A stretch of DNA of 64,000 nucleotides from an uncultured Roseobacter sp. (GCA_947488305.1 CANKZM010000005.1:372001-436000), one strand, 5' to 3'. Positions 17,158 to 26,306 are shown, numbered from the stretch's first letter. A program made the numbers and translations. Notes: generated by a model not told the origin, from the letters alone.

Positions 17158-18060
17158 TCAGGATTGATCCGCTGAGTGGAATTGCAGCACGTCTTTTACC
17201 CCAGAACCGATTTCGCTTGCGCTGGAGATCACATGCACGCCAGCGGCTGCAAGGATCTCAACCTTTTCCTCGGCGCTTTCCGAGAAGGCCGAGATGATCG
17301 CGCCAGCATGGCCCATCTGACGACCTGTCGGTGCTCTTAACCCCGCGACATAAGCAACAACTGGTTTGGTCATATGGTCCTTTATGAAAACTGCCGCCTC
17401 TTCTTCCTGTGGGCCACCCATTTCCCCGATGAGCACCACCAACCGCGTTTCATCATCCGCCTCGAACAATTCAAGAATATCCCGGAACGAGGAGCCGTTG
17501 ATTGGGTCCCCCCCAATTCCGACGGAGGTGGACACACCGATGTCAAACGCGGCCATCTGCGCCGCCGCCTCATAGCCAAGTGTTCCGGACCGTGAAACCA
17601 TCCCAACTTCACCGGTTTTGTAGATGCGCTCCGGCATGATACCCAAAATCGCCTTTCCGGGACTGATCGTGCCCGCGCAGTTCGGGCCAGTCAGCACCAT
17701 GCGGCGTGCTCTGGGATAACGGTACATATAGCGCTTCACCCGGATCATATCCTGAGCCGGGATACCTTCAGTAATGCATGTACAATAAGTTATCCCGGCG
17801 TCTGCGGCTTCCATCATGCTGTCGGCCGCAAAGGGAGGTGGCACAAAGATCACCGACGCAGTGGCGCCAGTGCGGGCAACGGCCTCCTCTACCGTGTCAA
17901 ACACAGGCAGCCCTTCCACCTGCTCGCCCCCTTTACCCGGGACGACCCCACCAACCAACTGCGTGCCGTAGTCGAGCATAAGCCTGGTATGGTAACGGGC
18001 CATTTTCCCGGTAATCCCCTGAACGATCACCCTGGTGTCTTCATCAATCAGAATGCTCAT
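17158..18060 (-). CDS. mtkB: Malate-CoA ligase (or succinate-CoA ligase) alpha subunit
   Basis: The 300-residue protein is an ADP-forming acyl-CoA synthetase alpha subunit. VQGITGKM (13-20) starts the CoA-binding Rossmann domain, and His251 in QMGHAGAI is the residue phosphorylated in this family. It forms a heterotetramer with the beta subunit encoded just upstream. Context with a serine-glyoxylate-type aminotransferase favours malate thiokinase (MtkB) of serine-cycle-type metabolism over TCA SucD. Substrate specificity cannot be settled by eye. The ATG at 18060 overlaps the mtkA stop by four bases. Confidence 0.82.
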   Translation of the reverse strand: MSILIDEDTRVIVQGITGKMARYHTRLMLDYGTQLVGGVVPGKGGEQVEGLPVFDTVEEAVARTGATASVIFVPPPFAADSMMEAADAGITYCTCITEGIPAQDMIRVKRYMYRYPRARRMVLTGPNCAGTISPGKAILGIMPERIYKTGEVGMVSRSGTLGYEAAAQMAAFDIGVSTSVGIGGDPINGSSFRDILELFEADDETRLVVLIGEMGGPQEEEAAVFIKDHMTKPVVAYVAGLRAPTGRQMGHAGAIISAFSESAEEKVEILAAAGVHVISSASEIGSGVKDVLQFHSADQS

Positions 18061-19256
18061 GTGGGCAAAACCGGCAGTGCACGAAAGGCGGCATCGTTCC
18101 GCCAGGCACTCACTGCCCTTTCCGCTGCTTCTTTGAGGTTACTAGCCCGAATGATCGGCAAACCGGACTTGGCGAGAACCATTTGTCCTTCTTCCAGATT
18201 ATTGCCAGCCAAACGCACGATGACAGGGACATCCGTTGCCGCCTCGTGAAGGGCCGAGACAACACCCTCCGCGACCCAGTCACAGCGATTGATTCCTGCG
18301 AACACATTCACAAGAACTGTCTGAACATTTTGATCTGAGAGCACCAGCCTTACCGCTTTTGCGACACGGTCCGCCGTTGCTCCTCCTCCTATGTCCAAAA
18401 AGTTTGCCGCCTGACCGCCAGCCTGAGAGATCGCATCCATCGTTGCCAGAGCCAGCCCGGCACCGTTCACAATACAGCCGATATTTCCCTTCATGGCCAC
18501 ATAACGCAGGCCCCTGTCCGAAGCGCGACTTTCGAGCACGTCTTCCTGCGACTTATCGCGTAGCTCGCTGATTTGCGGATGCCGGAACAGTGCGTTGTCA
18601 TCGAATGTCATTTTGGCATCCAACGCGAGAATCGAGTGATCCGATGTGACAACCAATGGATTGATCTCGACCATCGTGGCGTCAAGTTCGGTAAAGGCGC
18701 GATAGCAGCCCAGCATTATTCGAACGACCTGCTGTACCATGGATGCATCGATGCCAAGTTTGAAGGCGATTTGTCGGCACTGAAAATCACGCAACCCCAC
18801 GGCCGGTTCCACGGTCGCCCGCACAATCGTTCCGGGCTCTTCCGCAGCGATATCCTCCACCTCCATACCACCGGCACTGGAGGCAACAATCATGATCCGC
18901 TGGCTCACCCGGTCGAGGACAAAGCCGAGGTAGAACTCTTTTTCGATCTGGACGAGTGTCTCCACGTAGACACGGTAAACCCCACGTCCCTCCGGCCCGG
19001 TCTGGTGGGTGACGAGTTTGCGGCCGAACATCTGTTCAGAGGCCGCCTGGATTTCTGTGTCACTCTGGCAGATTTTGACGCCGCCCGCCTGTCCACGCCC
19101 TCCAGCATGCACCTGCGCTTTGACAACCCATTTTTCACCGCCCAGTTCACGCGCACGGTAGGCTGCCTGTTCAGGACTATAGGCCAACGCACCCAGCGGC
19201 ACGTTGACCCCGAAGTTGGCCAGCAACTCCTTTGCCTGGTATTCGTGGATGTCCAC
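18057..19256 (-). CDS. mtkA: Malate-CoA ligase (or succinate-CoA ligase) beta subunit
   Basis: The 399-residue protein is the ATP-grasp beta subunit. It has MDIHEYQAKELL at the N-terminus, KAQVHAGGRGQAGGVK for nucleotide binding, EINPLV and the C-terminal GGQAANFLDIGGGA/NVFAGINRCDWVA flavodoxin-like domain. It starts with GTG at 19256, six bases after AAAGGG. With the alpha subunit it makes malyl-CoA or succinyl-CoA using ATP and CoA. It follows the aminotransferase gene by 30 bases, indicating one operon. Assignment to malate is from context. Confidence 0.82.
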   Translation of the reverse strand: MDIHEYQAKELLANFGVNVPLGALAYSPEQAAYRARELGGEKWVVKAQVHAGGRGQAGGVKICQSDTEIQAASEQMFGRKLVTHQTGPEGRGVYRVYVETLVQIEKEFYLGFVLDRVSQRIMIVASSAGGMEVEDIAAEEPGTIVRATVEPAVGLRDFQCRQIAFKLGIDASMVQQVVRIMLGCYRAFTELDATMVEINPLVVTSDHSILALDAKMTFDDNALFRHPQISELRDKSQEDVLESRASDRGLRYVAMKGNIGCIVNGAGLALATMDAISQAGGQAANFLDIGGGATADRVAKAVRLVLSDQNVQTVLVNVFAGINRCDWVAEGVVSALHEAATDVPVIVRLAGNNLEEGQMVLAKSGLPIIRASNLKEAAERAVSAWRNDAAFRALPVLPT

Positions 19257-19286
19257 CGCGGCCCTTTCGTTAGGCTGCGACGGGGG

Positions 19287-20534
19287 TTACTCCGCCGCGA
19301 TGGCCTGACCGTAGTGCTGATCGAGCACTGCATCAATCCTTGCCTGATCCACCTCAGCGCCCATCTTGCGCAGCGCCGCCGCGAAGCGGTTCACGATATC
19401 CGAAATGGCCGTCGCATTCAGCAGATTGAGAATGCCAATACGCACCTGGACCGGTTCGGACAAAGTAGGCCAGATACCAAAGTTCTCGGCCCGGCAGGCT
19501 TGCACCAGTTCCTTCTCTCGGCCCGCAAATTCACCGGGCAGATTCAAAACGACCAAGGATGGCATGTTGGATGTCACTTCACATCCCATTGCCTCGACCG
19601 CGGCACGCAATGCAGCTTCATGGTAGATATAATCCCGTGCGCGGGCCGCAATCCCCTGTTGCAATGCGATACGCAACGCTTCGTGAAATGCCGAGACCGC
19701 ATATGCACTATGGGTGCGATGATACGTACCAACCGGTGCATCGGCGCCATCAATGATCCCCCAATGCCGCGCCTCCAGGATTGGATGATGAACAAAAGTA
19801 CGGCAGCCAGTTTGCTTGAGAACGTCAATGTATTGGTCCGTGAAGGAAACCGGCGCATAGGTCAAAGGCAGACAGCAGATGCCCTTTTGGGGGCACGACG
19901 CCCATCCGTGCACGCCGGGATAGTCATCGATACGGAAATCACCGACACCCAAAGACGACACGGCATCCACGAGTCCCATCACACCATGGCGTTCACAAGC
20001 GTCTGAAAAGCCGCGCATGTCATTCACGCGACCTGATCCGGTTTCCCAATGCGCCATGGCGGCCCATTTTGGCTTATGTTCAGCCAGCGCAGCTTCTACG
20101 ATATCGCCCGTGACGGAGGCGCCATGCGGCACGTTCACGATCGTCACGCTTGCTGCCGCCGGATCGAGCGGATTGGTTGCCAATTCCTCAGCCGTTGCGG
20201 CTTTCATCCGGACTGTCAGACCATCCAGGCCCGAGAATGTTCCGTTCACGAACATCACGACCTTGTCCCCTGGCATCACCGCGCTGAACATCACATCCAG
20301 ACCGCTCCACCCTGTCCCAGCAACGCCGTAGGTATGGACATTATCGGTGCCCATGACCGCCCGCAGCATTTGCTTGCATTCGACCATTCCCCTGAGCACA
20401 TCAGGATGCATGTGGTCAGCGACGCCTGCCTTTGCAAAGCGCGCGAGAACCCGTTCGTCCGTATTGCCCGGCCCCGGCCCAGCAGCGATGGTATGAGGTA
20501 TCTCAAGCTGCGGGAAAATGGTCATGTCGGTCAT
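19287..20534 (-). CDS. sgaA: Serine-glyoxylate aminotransferase family protein
   Basis: The 415-residue protein is a class V PLP aminotransferase. It has AAGPGPGNTDERVL near the start, VDAVSSLG with Asp190 for the PLP nitrogen, and the Schiff-base Lys217 in CPQKGICCLP. The family (SGAT/AGAT) transfers amino groups to glyoxylate to make glycine. The start at 20534 has GAGGAG seven bases upstream. It heads the operon with mtkA-mtkB and is divergent from a LuxR-type regulator. Aspartate-glyoxylate transamination is an alternative, but no other beta-hydroxyaspartate cycle gene is nearby. Confidence 0.8.
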   Translation of the reverse strand: MTDMTIFPQLEIPHTIAAGPGPGNTDERVLARFAKAGVADHMHPDVLRGMVECKQMLRAVMGTDNVHTYGVAGTGWSGLDVMFSAVMPGDKVVMFVNGTFSGLDGLTVRMKAATAEELATNPLDPAAASVTIVNVPHGASVTGDIVEAALAEHKPKWAAMAHWETGSGRVNDMRGFSDACERHGVMGLVDAVSSLGVGDFRIDDYPGVHGWASCPQKGICCLPLTYAPVSFTDQYIDVLKQTGCRTFVHHPILEARHWGIIDGADAPVGTYHRTHSAYAVSAFHEALRIALQQGIAARARDYIYHEAALRAAVEAMGCEVTSNMPSLVVLNLPGEFAGREKELVQACRAENFGIWPTLSEPVQVRIGILNLLNATAISDIVNRFAAALRKMGAEVDQARIDAVLDQHYGQAIAAE

Positions 20535-20648
20535 TCGTTCTCCTCTGCCCTAAGGCGCTTGTCACGTGATGAAGATGTCTTGAGCCGAAGGTAGCGGGCT
20601 GGGTGCATAGGACAACGCTCCTCTCTCCTGCCAATGGAAAGATAAAAT

Positions 20649-20722
20649 GGTAGTTTTTTACTACCCATAGTTCTATATTCGGCAAATATTGGAATTTTTA
20701 CCCACCTTTTCGGGTAGTTTTT
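20649..20722. promoter_or_regulatory. Repeat-rich operator region between sgaA and the LuxR-type gene
   Basis: Within the AT-rich divergent gap, GGTAG-N7-CTACC forms an inverted repeat at 20649-20665 and TACCC-N8-GGGTA another at 20699-20716. The ten bases GGTAGTTTTT occur at 20649-20658 and again at 20713-20722. This arrangement suggests a binding site for the adjacent LuxR-type regulator. No protein is shown to bind. Confidence 0.5.
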
Positions 20723-20732
20723 GAGGACCTGT

Positions 20733-21347
20733 ATGCAAACCGTCGACATCGCCCTTGCTGACGCCAATCCACTCGTTTTGTCGGCCTTGTCGGAAATGGT
20801 CGAACGTGATCCGCGGTTTTCGCTGGTAGCCACCGCCGCAAGCGCCGAGGGATTTCTGGGCACCGTTATGCGCGTTCCGGTCAAGATCGGGATCATCGAC
20901 TGGAACTTGCCGTCGATGGGGGGCGCTCGATTGATCGAAGTTTTGCGAGAGCAGAGCAATGCACCGCGTATCGTTGTTTACGGTGAAGACACAGGCGACA
21001 TTCCTAAACTGTCCATGTCCGCAGGCGCTGCCGCCTTTGCAGCACGATCAAGCCCTGCCGAAACCTTGTTGGACACCTGTGCCGAAGTCTCTGCAGGCAA
21101 GATGGTCTTCCCGTTTCTGGATGTGCGCGATCTGCAACGCGACCCCATGCAACAACTCTCCAAGAAAGAGCGTGTCATCCTCGAGGCGCTGTCAAAGGGG
21201 CTCACAAACCGGGAGTTGTCGAGCGAACTAGGGATTTCGACCAACACCGTAAAATTCCATCTGTCCAACCTTTACGACAAGCTTGACGTCAAGAACCGCG
21301 CGCAGGCGATCGCGTATTATTATTCCTCGAAATCAGGTCTTTCGTAG
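20733..21347 (+). CDS. LuxR/NarL-type regulator with atypical receiver domain
   Basis: The 204-residue protein has a receiver-like domain (Asp56 in IIDWNLPS) and a C-terminal LuxR helix-turn-helix (LTNRELSSELGISTNTVKFHLSNLYDKL). The usual acidic pair near the N-terminus is reduced to one Asp (ALADANP), and the conserved lysine is replaced in FAARSSP, so phosphorylation may be weak or absent. ATG 20733 has GAGG seven bases upstream. No kinase is adjacent. It is divergent from sgaA-mtkAB and is the obvious candidate regulator of that operon. Confidence 0.8.
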   Translation: MQTVDIALADANPLVLSALSEMVERDPRFSLVATAASAEGFLGTVMRVPVKIGIIDWNLPSMGGARLIEVLREQSNAPRIVVYGEDTGDIPKLSMSAGAAAFAARSSPAETLLDTCAEVSAGKMVFPFLDVRDLQRDPMQQLSKKERVILEALSKGLTNRELSSELGISTNTVKFHLSNLYDKLDVKNRAQAIAYYYSSKSGLS

Positions 21348-21397
21348 GGTCATCTGCACTGCCCACGAATTTCCTGGCGCATTTTCGGAAGATGCCA

Positions 21398-22162
21398 TCA
21401 CGCCCTGTACTGGCTGAGCCAACCCAGAGTTTCATCGGTTGGCAACTCAGATTTGTATTCAGCACCCAGCGGGCCGTCCCATCCAAGCTCGTCCAGTAAC
21501 TTGAAAATATGACGGTAATTCACCTCTCCGCCCTCTGGCGGGCCACGATCGGGCACACGCGCAAACTGGACATGCCCGATGATTGGTAGCAACCGCTCTA
21601 ATTTATGGCTCAGATCGCCTTCCATAAGTTGCACGTGGTAACAATCAAACATCAACTTCAGATTTGTCGCTCCCACGCGTGCAATGATCTCATCTGCATG
21701 TGTGGTTGAACTGAGAAAATAACCGGGGGCGTCGTAACAGTTCAGAGGCTCGATCAGGATTGTAATGCCAAGGTCTGCCGCCTTTTCGCAGGCGTATTCC
21801 AAGGCCTCCACAAAACAAACTTCAGCCAAAACACCCTGCGCAAAACCCGCCATGACATGAACGTTTCCGGCTCCGGTTTCAGCGGCATAGGCCAGTGCCT
21901 GGTCGATGGCCGCGCGCGCCTCATCTTCGCGCCCGGGCAAGGCGGAAAGCCCGTTCTCACCGCTCGCGACGTCCCCTCGTACCGTGTTCAATCCCAAAAG
22001 AGGCAATTGGGTATCTGCAAGTGCTGAGACGATCTCAGACGCGGGTACCGCATAGGGCCAATGCATTTCTACCGCATCGAAACCAGCAGCCTTTGCGGCA
22101 TGGATGGCATCGGGAAGCGGGAGATCATTCCAAAGGAAACCAAGGTTTGCCGAAAAGCGCAT
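21398..22162 (-). CDS. otnI: 2-oxo-tetronate isomerase (hydroxypyruvate isomerase family)
   Basis: The 254-residue TIM-barrel protein has MRFSANLGFLW at the start, VEMHWPYAVP, ILIEPLNCYDAPGYFL and MFDCYHVQLMEGD, which fit the hydroxypyruvate isomerase/OtnI family. With otnC-, otnK- and threonate-dehydrogenase-like genes in the same operon, isomerisation of a 2-oxo-tetronate to the 3-oxo form is the better guess. The start is ATG 22162, overlapping the previous stop as TGATG, with GGGAGG upstream. It is the last gene of the operon. Confidence 0.82.
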   Translation of the reverse strand: MRFSANLGFLWNDLPLPDAIHAAKAAGFDAVEMHWPYAVPASEIVSALADTQLPLLGLNTVRGDVASGENGLSALPGREDEARAAIDQALAYAAETGAGNVHVMAGFAQGVLAEVCFVEALEYACEKAADLGITILIEPLNCYDAPGYFLSSTTHADEIIARVGATNLKLMFDCYHVQLMEGDLSHKLERLLPIIGHVQFARVPDRGPPEGGEVNYRHIFKLLDELGWDGPLGAEYKSELPTDETLGWLSQYRA

Positions 22163-22812
22163 CAGTCCTCCCAATCCACATTAAAATGCGTCACCACGTC
22201 TGAAATCTGCGCGCTGCTCAACCCACGCGCACCAAGACCGTGGGTCAGCAGGGCCAATCGCGCGGTGTCCTCCAGTTCTTCAATCGCGTTACAGGCCGCT
22301 TCGACGTCCTTGCCCGCAACAACCGGGCCATGATGCGCCAACATCACTGCCGATCGTTTGCCCGCCAGTCCTCGCACGGCCTGCCCCATCGCAGGATCAC
22401 CCGGTCGGAAAAAAGGCAATAACTGCACTTTGCCGAGCTTCATGATTGCATAGGGGGTCAGGGGCGGCAGGAAGTTGTCCGGGTCGGACCCAGGCAACAA
22501 TGACAGAGCTACAGAATGGCAAGAGTGCAGGTGCACCACAGCCCCGGCGGTCGAGCGCGTGTCGTAGAAGGCTTCATGCAAGGGCATTTCTTTCGTTGGC
22601 GCGTCGCCACCAACAAGTTGCATCGAGGCATCAAACCGGCTGAGCCGGGCAGGATCAAGCCGACCAAAACTTGTTCCCGTCGGCGAGACCAAAAGGCCGC
22701 CATCGTCGGTGCGGGCAGAGATGTTCCCGGTGCTGCCGCCCGTCAGGCCCCGGTCAAACAACGACTTTGCCAACAGGCAAATCTCTTCGCGTAATCGGGT
22801 CTCGGCGGTCAT
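22162..22812 (-). CDS. otnC: 3-oxo-tetronate 4-phosphate decarboxylase (class II aldolase family)
   Basis: The 216-residue protein has class II aldolase/adducin features: TGGSTGNISAR, SPTGTSFG, the acidic PLHEAFY and zinc ligands in VVHLHSCHS and MLAHHGPVV. In this neighbourhood it should decarboxylate 3-oxo-tetronate 4-phosphate to dihydroxyacetone phosphate. Four-base overlap with the kinase gene (22809-22812) and a one-base overlap with the isomerase gene show tight coupling. A fuculose-phosphate-type aldolase is the general-family alternative. Confidence 0.83.
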   Translation of the reverse strand: MTAETRLREEICLLAKSLFDRGLTGGSTGNISARTDDGGLLVSPTGTSFGRLDPARLSRFDASMQLVGGDAPTKEMPLHEAFYDTRSTAGAVVHLHSCHSVALSLLPGSDPDNFLPPLTPYAIMKLGKVQLLPFFRPGDPAMGQAVRGLAGKRSAVMLAHHGPVVAGKDVEAACNAIEELEDTARLALLTHGLGARGLSSAQISDVVTHFNVDWED

Positions 22813-24077
22813 GGGGTGTCCAACACCTTAATTGCCTGAGCGAAGAAACTCTCATTTCCGAAGTTTCCGGATTTGAGGGTCAAGGCAAGTTGCCGCCCGG
22901 CACTTTTGCAGAACGTCCATGGGACGCCCGGCGCAATCTCGGGCCCAATGTCAAGTTGCGATACGCCCAGCGCCTTGGTGATCGCCCCGGATGTTTCCCC
23001 ACCTGCAACGACAAAGCGCGCGGCCCCCTGATCGCGGGCGGCGACCGCAAGTGCTGCAAGCGCCTCCTCTACCAATTCCCCGGCACGGGCCACCCCAAGC
23101 TCAGTTTGCGCCCGGGCCACATCGGTTGGTTCCGCCGTCGCGTAAATGATCGGCATCTGATCCAAGGACTGATCCGCCAGCCACGCCAAAGCCGCTGCCG
23201 GTCCATCTGACGCAAGTTGCAGGGGATCCAGACGATAGCCGGGCGCGCTCTGCAAATAGCGGGCAACCTGCGCCCGGGTCATCGCTGAACAGCTGCCAGA
23301 AAGGACCACGCCCCTCTGGGATGTCTCTGGCATCTGTTGGCGATCTAACGTTCCTTCGAACAAGCCCGCCTTTGCATAAAGCGCGGGTAAAGGCATTGCG
23401 ACAGCACTCCCACCTGTCATCAGGGGCATATCGTGACAGGCTTTCGCGATGACGCTCAGGTCTTCATCGGCAACCGCATCCAGCACGACATGTGCGACAC
23501 CCTCTTTTGCGAGTGTTTCAAGGCCCCCTCTGACAGCCTCTGCCCCGCGTGCCACCGTCAACCTGTCAACCAGCCCGACGGGCGCAGACACCTGAGGAGA
23601 CAGAAGGCGCATCAGGTTGCTGTCACGCATAGGTGTCAGGGGATGATCCTTCATCGGACTCTCGCTTAAGGGCTGTTGGCCCACGAACAAGTTGCCCATG
23701 AAAATGGACCGCCCGTTTTCAGGAAAAGCGGGGCAGTAAATGGTCTGGGGTGTACCCAAGTCCGACATCAAGGCCTCCGACACGGGCCCGATGTTGCCCT
23801 CTGGCGTGCTGTCAAAGGTCGAACAATACTTCCAGAAAAACCGAGCCGCTCCAGCAGCTTGCAACCAGGCCAAGGCTGCACGTGTCTCCGCCACAGCCTC
23901 GGCGACGGGCGCGGTTCGACACTTTAGCGCTATGACTTCAAATTCCGAAGTCTCACTTGGAGGATCTATCGGCACGCCGATACGAAGCGACACACATGCG
24001 CCCGACCGCGCAAGCAAGCCTGCAAGATCGGTCGCGCCCGTAAAGTCATCGGCGATACAGCCCAGTATGGTAGCCAT
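22809..24077 (-). CDS. otnK: 3-oxo-tetronate kinase (four-carbon acid sugar kinase)
   Basis: The 422-residue protein has IADDFTGATDLAGLLARSG at the N-terminus and FVVAGGETSGAI near the C-terminus, the two hallmark regions of the DUF1537 four-carbon acid sugar kinases. It phosphorylates 3-oxo-tetronate with ATP. Length and both domains are complete. It lies between the dehydrogenase gene (12-base gap) and the decarboxylase gene (ATGA overlap). Confidence 0.88.
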   Translation of the reverse strand: MATILGCIADDFTGATDLAGLLARSGACVSLRIGVPIDPPSETSEFEVIALKCRTAPVAEAVAETRAALAWLQAAGAARFFWKYCSTFDSTPEGNIGPVSEALMSDLGTPQTIYCPAFPENGRSIFMGNLFVGQQPLSESPMKDHPLTPMRDSNLMRLLSPQVSAPVGLVDRLTVARGAEAVRGGLETLAKEGVAHVVLDAVADEDLSVIAKACHDMPLMTGGSAVAMPLPALYAKAGLFEGTLDRQQMPETSQRGVVLSGSCSAMTRAQVARYLQSAPGYRLDPLQLASDGPAAALAWLADQSLDQMPIIYATAEPTDVARAQTELGVARAGELVEEALAALAVAARDQGAARFVVAGGETSGAITKALGVSQLDIGPEIAPGVPWTFCKSAGRQLALTLKSGNFGNESFFAQAIKVLDTP

Positions 24078-24089
24078 TCAATGCGTCCT

Positions 24090-24992
24090 TCAATCTTCGC
24101 CCGGCAGGCTCAGTCCCGCGTTGCGCGCATAGACTTTTGCGACTGCGGCGTCATCTTCGTGCCCGAGTCCCTGCCCTGCGGCCGCAACAAACTGCTGCAG
24201 CGCGGTTGCGGTTATCGGCGCGCTGAAGTTCGATGCCTTTGCGATGTCGAGCACGATCCCCAAATCCTTGGGCCAGATATTGACCGAACTGTGTGGCGTG
24301 TAATCGCCTTCAACAATATGGGGCGCGCGGTTTTCCAGCATCCAGCTTGTACCTGCGCATTCCGGGATAACCTCGAGGAACTTGTCCGCTGATACGCCCT
24401 GTGTCATTCCGAATGTCAGCGCTTCGGCCATTGCGGCGATATGCACCCCGGCAAGCAACTGATTGACAGCCTTCATTGCCGAACCCGCGCCTGCGTGGTC
24501 CCCCAGTTCGAATACTTTTTCTGAGATACTGTCCAAAACTGGACGTGCGGCGTCGAATGCATCAAGGCTTCCGGACGCCATTATTGTCAGCTGCCCTTTT
24601 GCAGCCTTGATGGACCCGCCTGAAATTGGTGCATCAAGGTAATGGACCCCTTTTGCCTGACACCTCGTTTCCATTTCTCTCGCGAATTCAGGTGGCACGG
24701 TTGCACAAGCAATCACGACTGCACCTGCCGTCAGATGGTTTACGATGCCGTTGTATCCAAACAACACCGCCTCTGTCTGAGCTGCATTCAGGACAACCAC
24801 GAGCACGACATCCAGATCCGGCGCCAAGACGGCAAGATCCCCCGCAGCCCCCCCGTCCTCGACAAAACGAGACACCTGATCCGCATTCACATCGAAGCCG
24901 TAGGTATCGTGGCCGCCCGCCAAGGCCGAGGATGCAATACCATAGCCCATGGAACCCAGCCCAATAACGGCGGTTTTGCATTTCTTAACCAT
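24090..24992 (-). CDS. ltnD: L-threonate dehydrogenase-like NAD-dependent enzyme
   Basis: The 300-residue protein belongs to the beta-hydroxyacid dehydrogenase family. It has AVIGLGSMGYGIA for NAD binding, DAPISGGSIKAAKGQLTIMASG as substrate loop and MKAVNQLLAGVH with the catalytic lysine. In the tetronate operon it should oxidise L-threonate (or a related acid) to the 2-oxo acid. The start at 24992 has AGGAA six bases upstream; the longer frame to 25058 is unsupported. It is the first gene of the four-gene pathway. Confidence 0.83.
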   Translation of the reverse strand: MVKKCKTAVIGLGSMGYGIASSALAGGHDTYGFDVNADQVSRFVEDGGAAGDLAVLAPDLDVVLVVVLNAAQTEAVLFGYNGIVNHLTAGAVVIACATVPPEFAREMETRCQAKGVHYLDAPISGGSIKAAKGQLTIMASGSLDAFDAARPVLDSISEKVFELGDHAGAGSAMKAVNQLLAGVHIAAMAEALTFGMTQGVSADKFLEVIPECAGTSWMLENRAPHIVEGDYTPHSSVNIWPKDLGIVLDIAKASNFSAPITATALQQFVAAAGQGLGHEDDAAVAKVYARNAGLSLPGED

Positions 24993-25130
24993 ATTTCCTG
25001 CTGCCTCCCCTATGCGTGCACTACTGTAAGCGCGATCACACCTAAATGTATTCCTCAAATCAATCGACTTTTCGATAAAAGACGTGTCTCCATTGCAGTC
25101 GTGACTCTCGATCCCCCACGACCCGCGATT

Positions 25131-26174
25131 TCAGTGACTATCCTGGCAACGTTCGGAACAAAGTGAGATCTTTTGTCCACTTGCTGCAGAGTCGTAAATT
25201 GCATCGCGAATACGCAGAACTGCACAATACTCCGCCGCCGTATTTTCAGGTGCCGTCTGGTCCTGAATGGCGGAAACAACATGGGACTGCAAAGCATGCA
25301 CACAATCCCCTCCAAAGCCATCCCAACAGTCCGGGAGCAGCAAGACCTCGTTTACCTGTGATCCAAAGGCACGGTGCTCGATCCTGCCGTCACCAAACAA
25401 GCTAAGCACCCCATCGCTGCCCTCAAAAAGACCCTCTCCCATTGTGCGGCGTTGGTTGTCACTTGCGTGGTCCAGATGGCGATTACAGTCCAGCATGGCC
25501 CGCACACCATTTCCGAAATCGAACAGGATATGACCTGCATCTTCGCCAGCAATCGCGGGATTGAGCCGACGCAGATCCGCATAAACAGACACCGGCGCCC
25601 CGAAAAGAAACCGAAATGTGTCGATCCAGTGGACGGCCGTCTCCTCCACCAGAAACCGTTGCATCTGCCGAAAATAGGGTTGGCGGTCGAGGTATGCGTC
25701 TGGTCCCTGCCCATCCCCCGGTCGCAGCCGGAACGTCGCCTGATGCAGCCGACCGATCCGTCCGTCCAGCAATTCCGCCTTGATGCGTCTGTACCAGGGC
25801 ATAAAGCGGAAGTTCTCGTGCACTACCAGGATCGCACCTGCCTGATCTGCTTCCTTCACGATGCTTTGTGCTTCCTCCAGAGAGCGGCAAAACGGTTTTT
25901 GGCAAATAATAACCCGCACACTGGCATTGAGCGCAATTCTTATCACGTCGACCTGAACGTTGGGTGGCGTGACAATATCGACAATATCAGGTGTCGTGTC
26001 ACGAAGCATGGACGCCACATCATCATACGCGGGATATCCGGTTTCTTGGGCCATACCGATCTGGGTGTCGGCAACGCCAACAACATCAACGTCGGCCATC
26101 CGCCTCCATGATCCCAGATGAAACTGGCTGAAATACCCTGCACCGACACAGGCGACCTTTAACTTTGAACCCAT
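25131..26174 (-). CDS. Gfo/Idh/MocA family oxidoreductase
   Basis: The 347-residue protein has KVACVGAGYFSQFHLG for NAD(P) binding, the family ICQKPFCRSLEEA segment with the conserved Lys-Pro, and ETAVHWIDTFRFLFG with the active-site His region. These enzymes oxidise or reduce sugar or inositol hydroxyls. ATG 26174 has GGAG upstream. It precedes the tetronate genes on the same strand with a 138-base gap, so it may feed the pathway from a sugar acid. Substrate unknown. Confidence 0.82.
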   Translation of the reverse strand: MGSKLKVACVGAGYFSQFHLGSWRRMADVDVVGVADTQIGMAQETGYPAYDDVASMLRDTTPDIVDIVTPPNVQVDVIRIALNASVRVIICQKPFCRSLEEAQSIVKEADQAGAILVVHENFRFMPWYRRIKAELLDGRIGRLHQATFRLRPGDGQGPDAYLDRQPYFRQMQRFLVEETAVHWIDTFRFLFGAPVSVYADLRRLNPAIAGEDAGHILFDFGNGVRAMLDCNRHLDHASDNQRRTMGEGLFEGSDGVLSLFGDGRIEHRAFGSQVNEVLLLPDCWDGFGGDCVHALQSHVVSAIQDQTAPENTAAEYCAVLRIRDAIYDSAASGQKISLCSERCQDSH

Positions 26175-26306
26175 CGATCTCCAGAACTCCATTTCAACCC
26201 GCATCTTCCACAAAAGTTGACGCTTTCCTGCCCCGCATCTTCATGTAAACATCATTGCACATATTGAGAAAGCGCATGGCGCCGAACTAATTCTGGAGGA
26301 CGCCCA

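Noticed and set aside
18573-20006. 477-residue plus-strand frame opposite mtkA and sgaA
   Set aside because: It is entirely antisense to two well-supported enzymes and its translation has no family pattern; such frames arise in GC-rich DNA.
19287-20534. Aspartate-glyoxylate aminotransferase of the beta-hydroxyaspartate cycle
   Set aside because: The other cycle enzymes (aldolase, dehydratase, imine reductase) are not nearby, and CoA-ligase genes follow instead.
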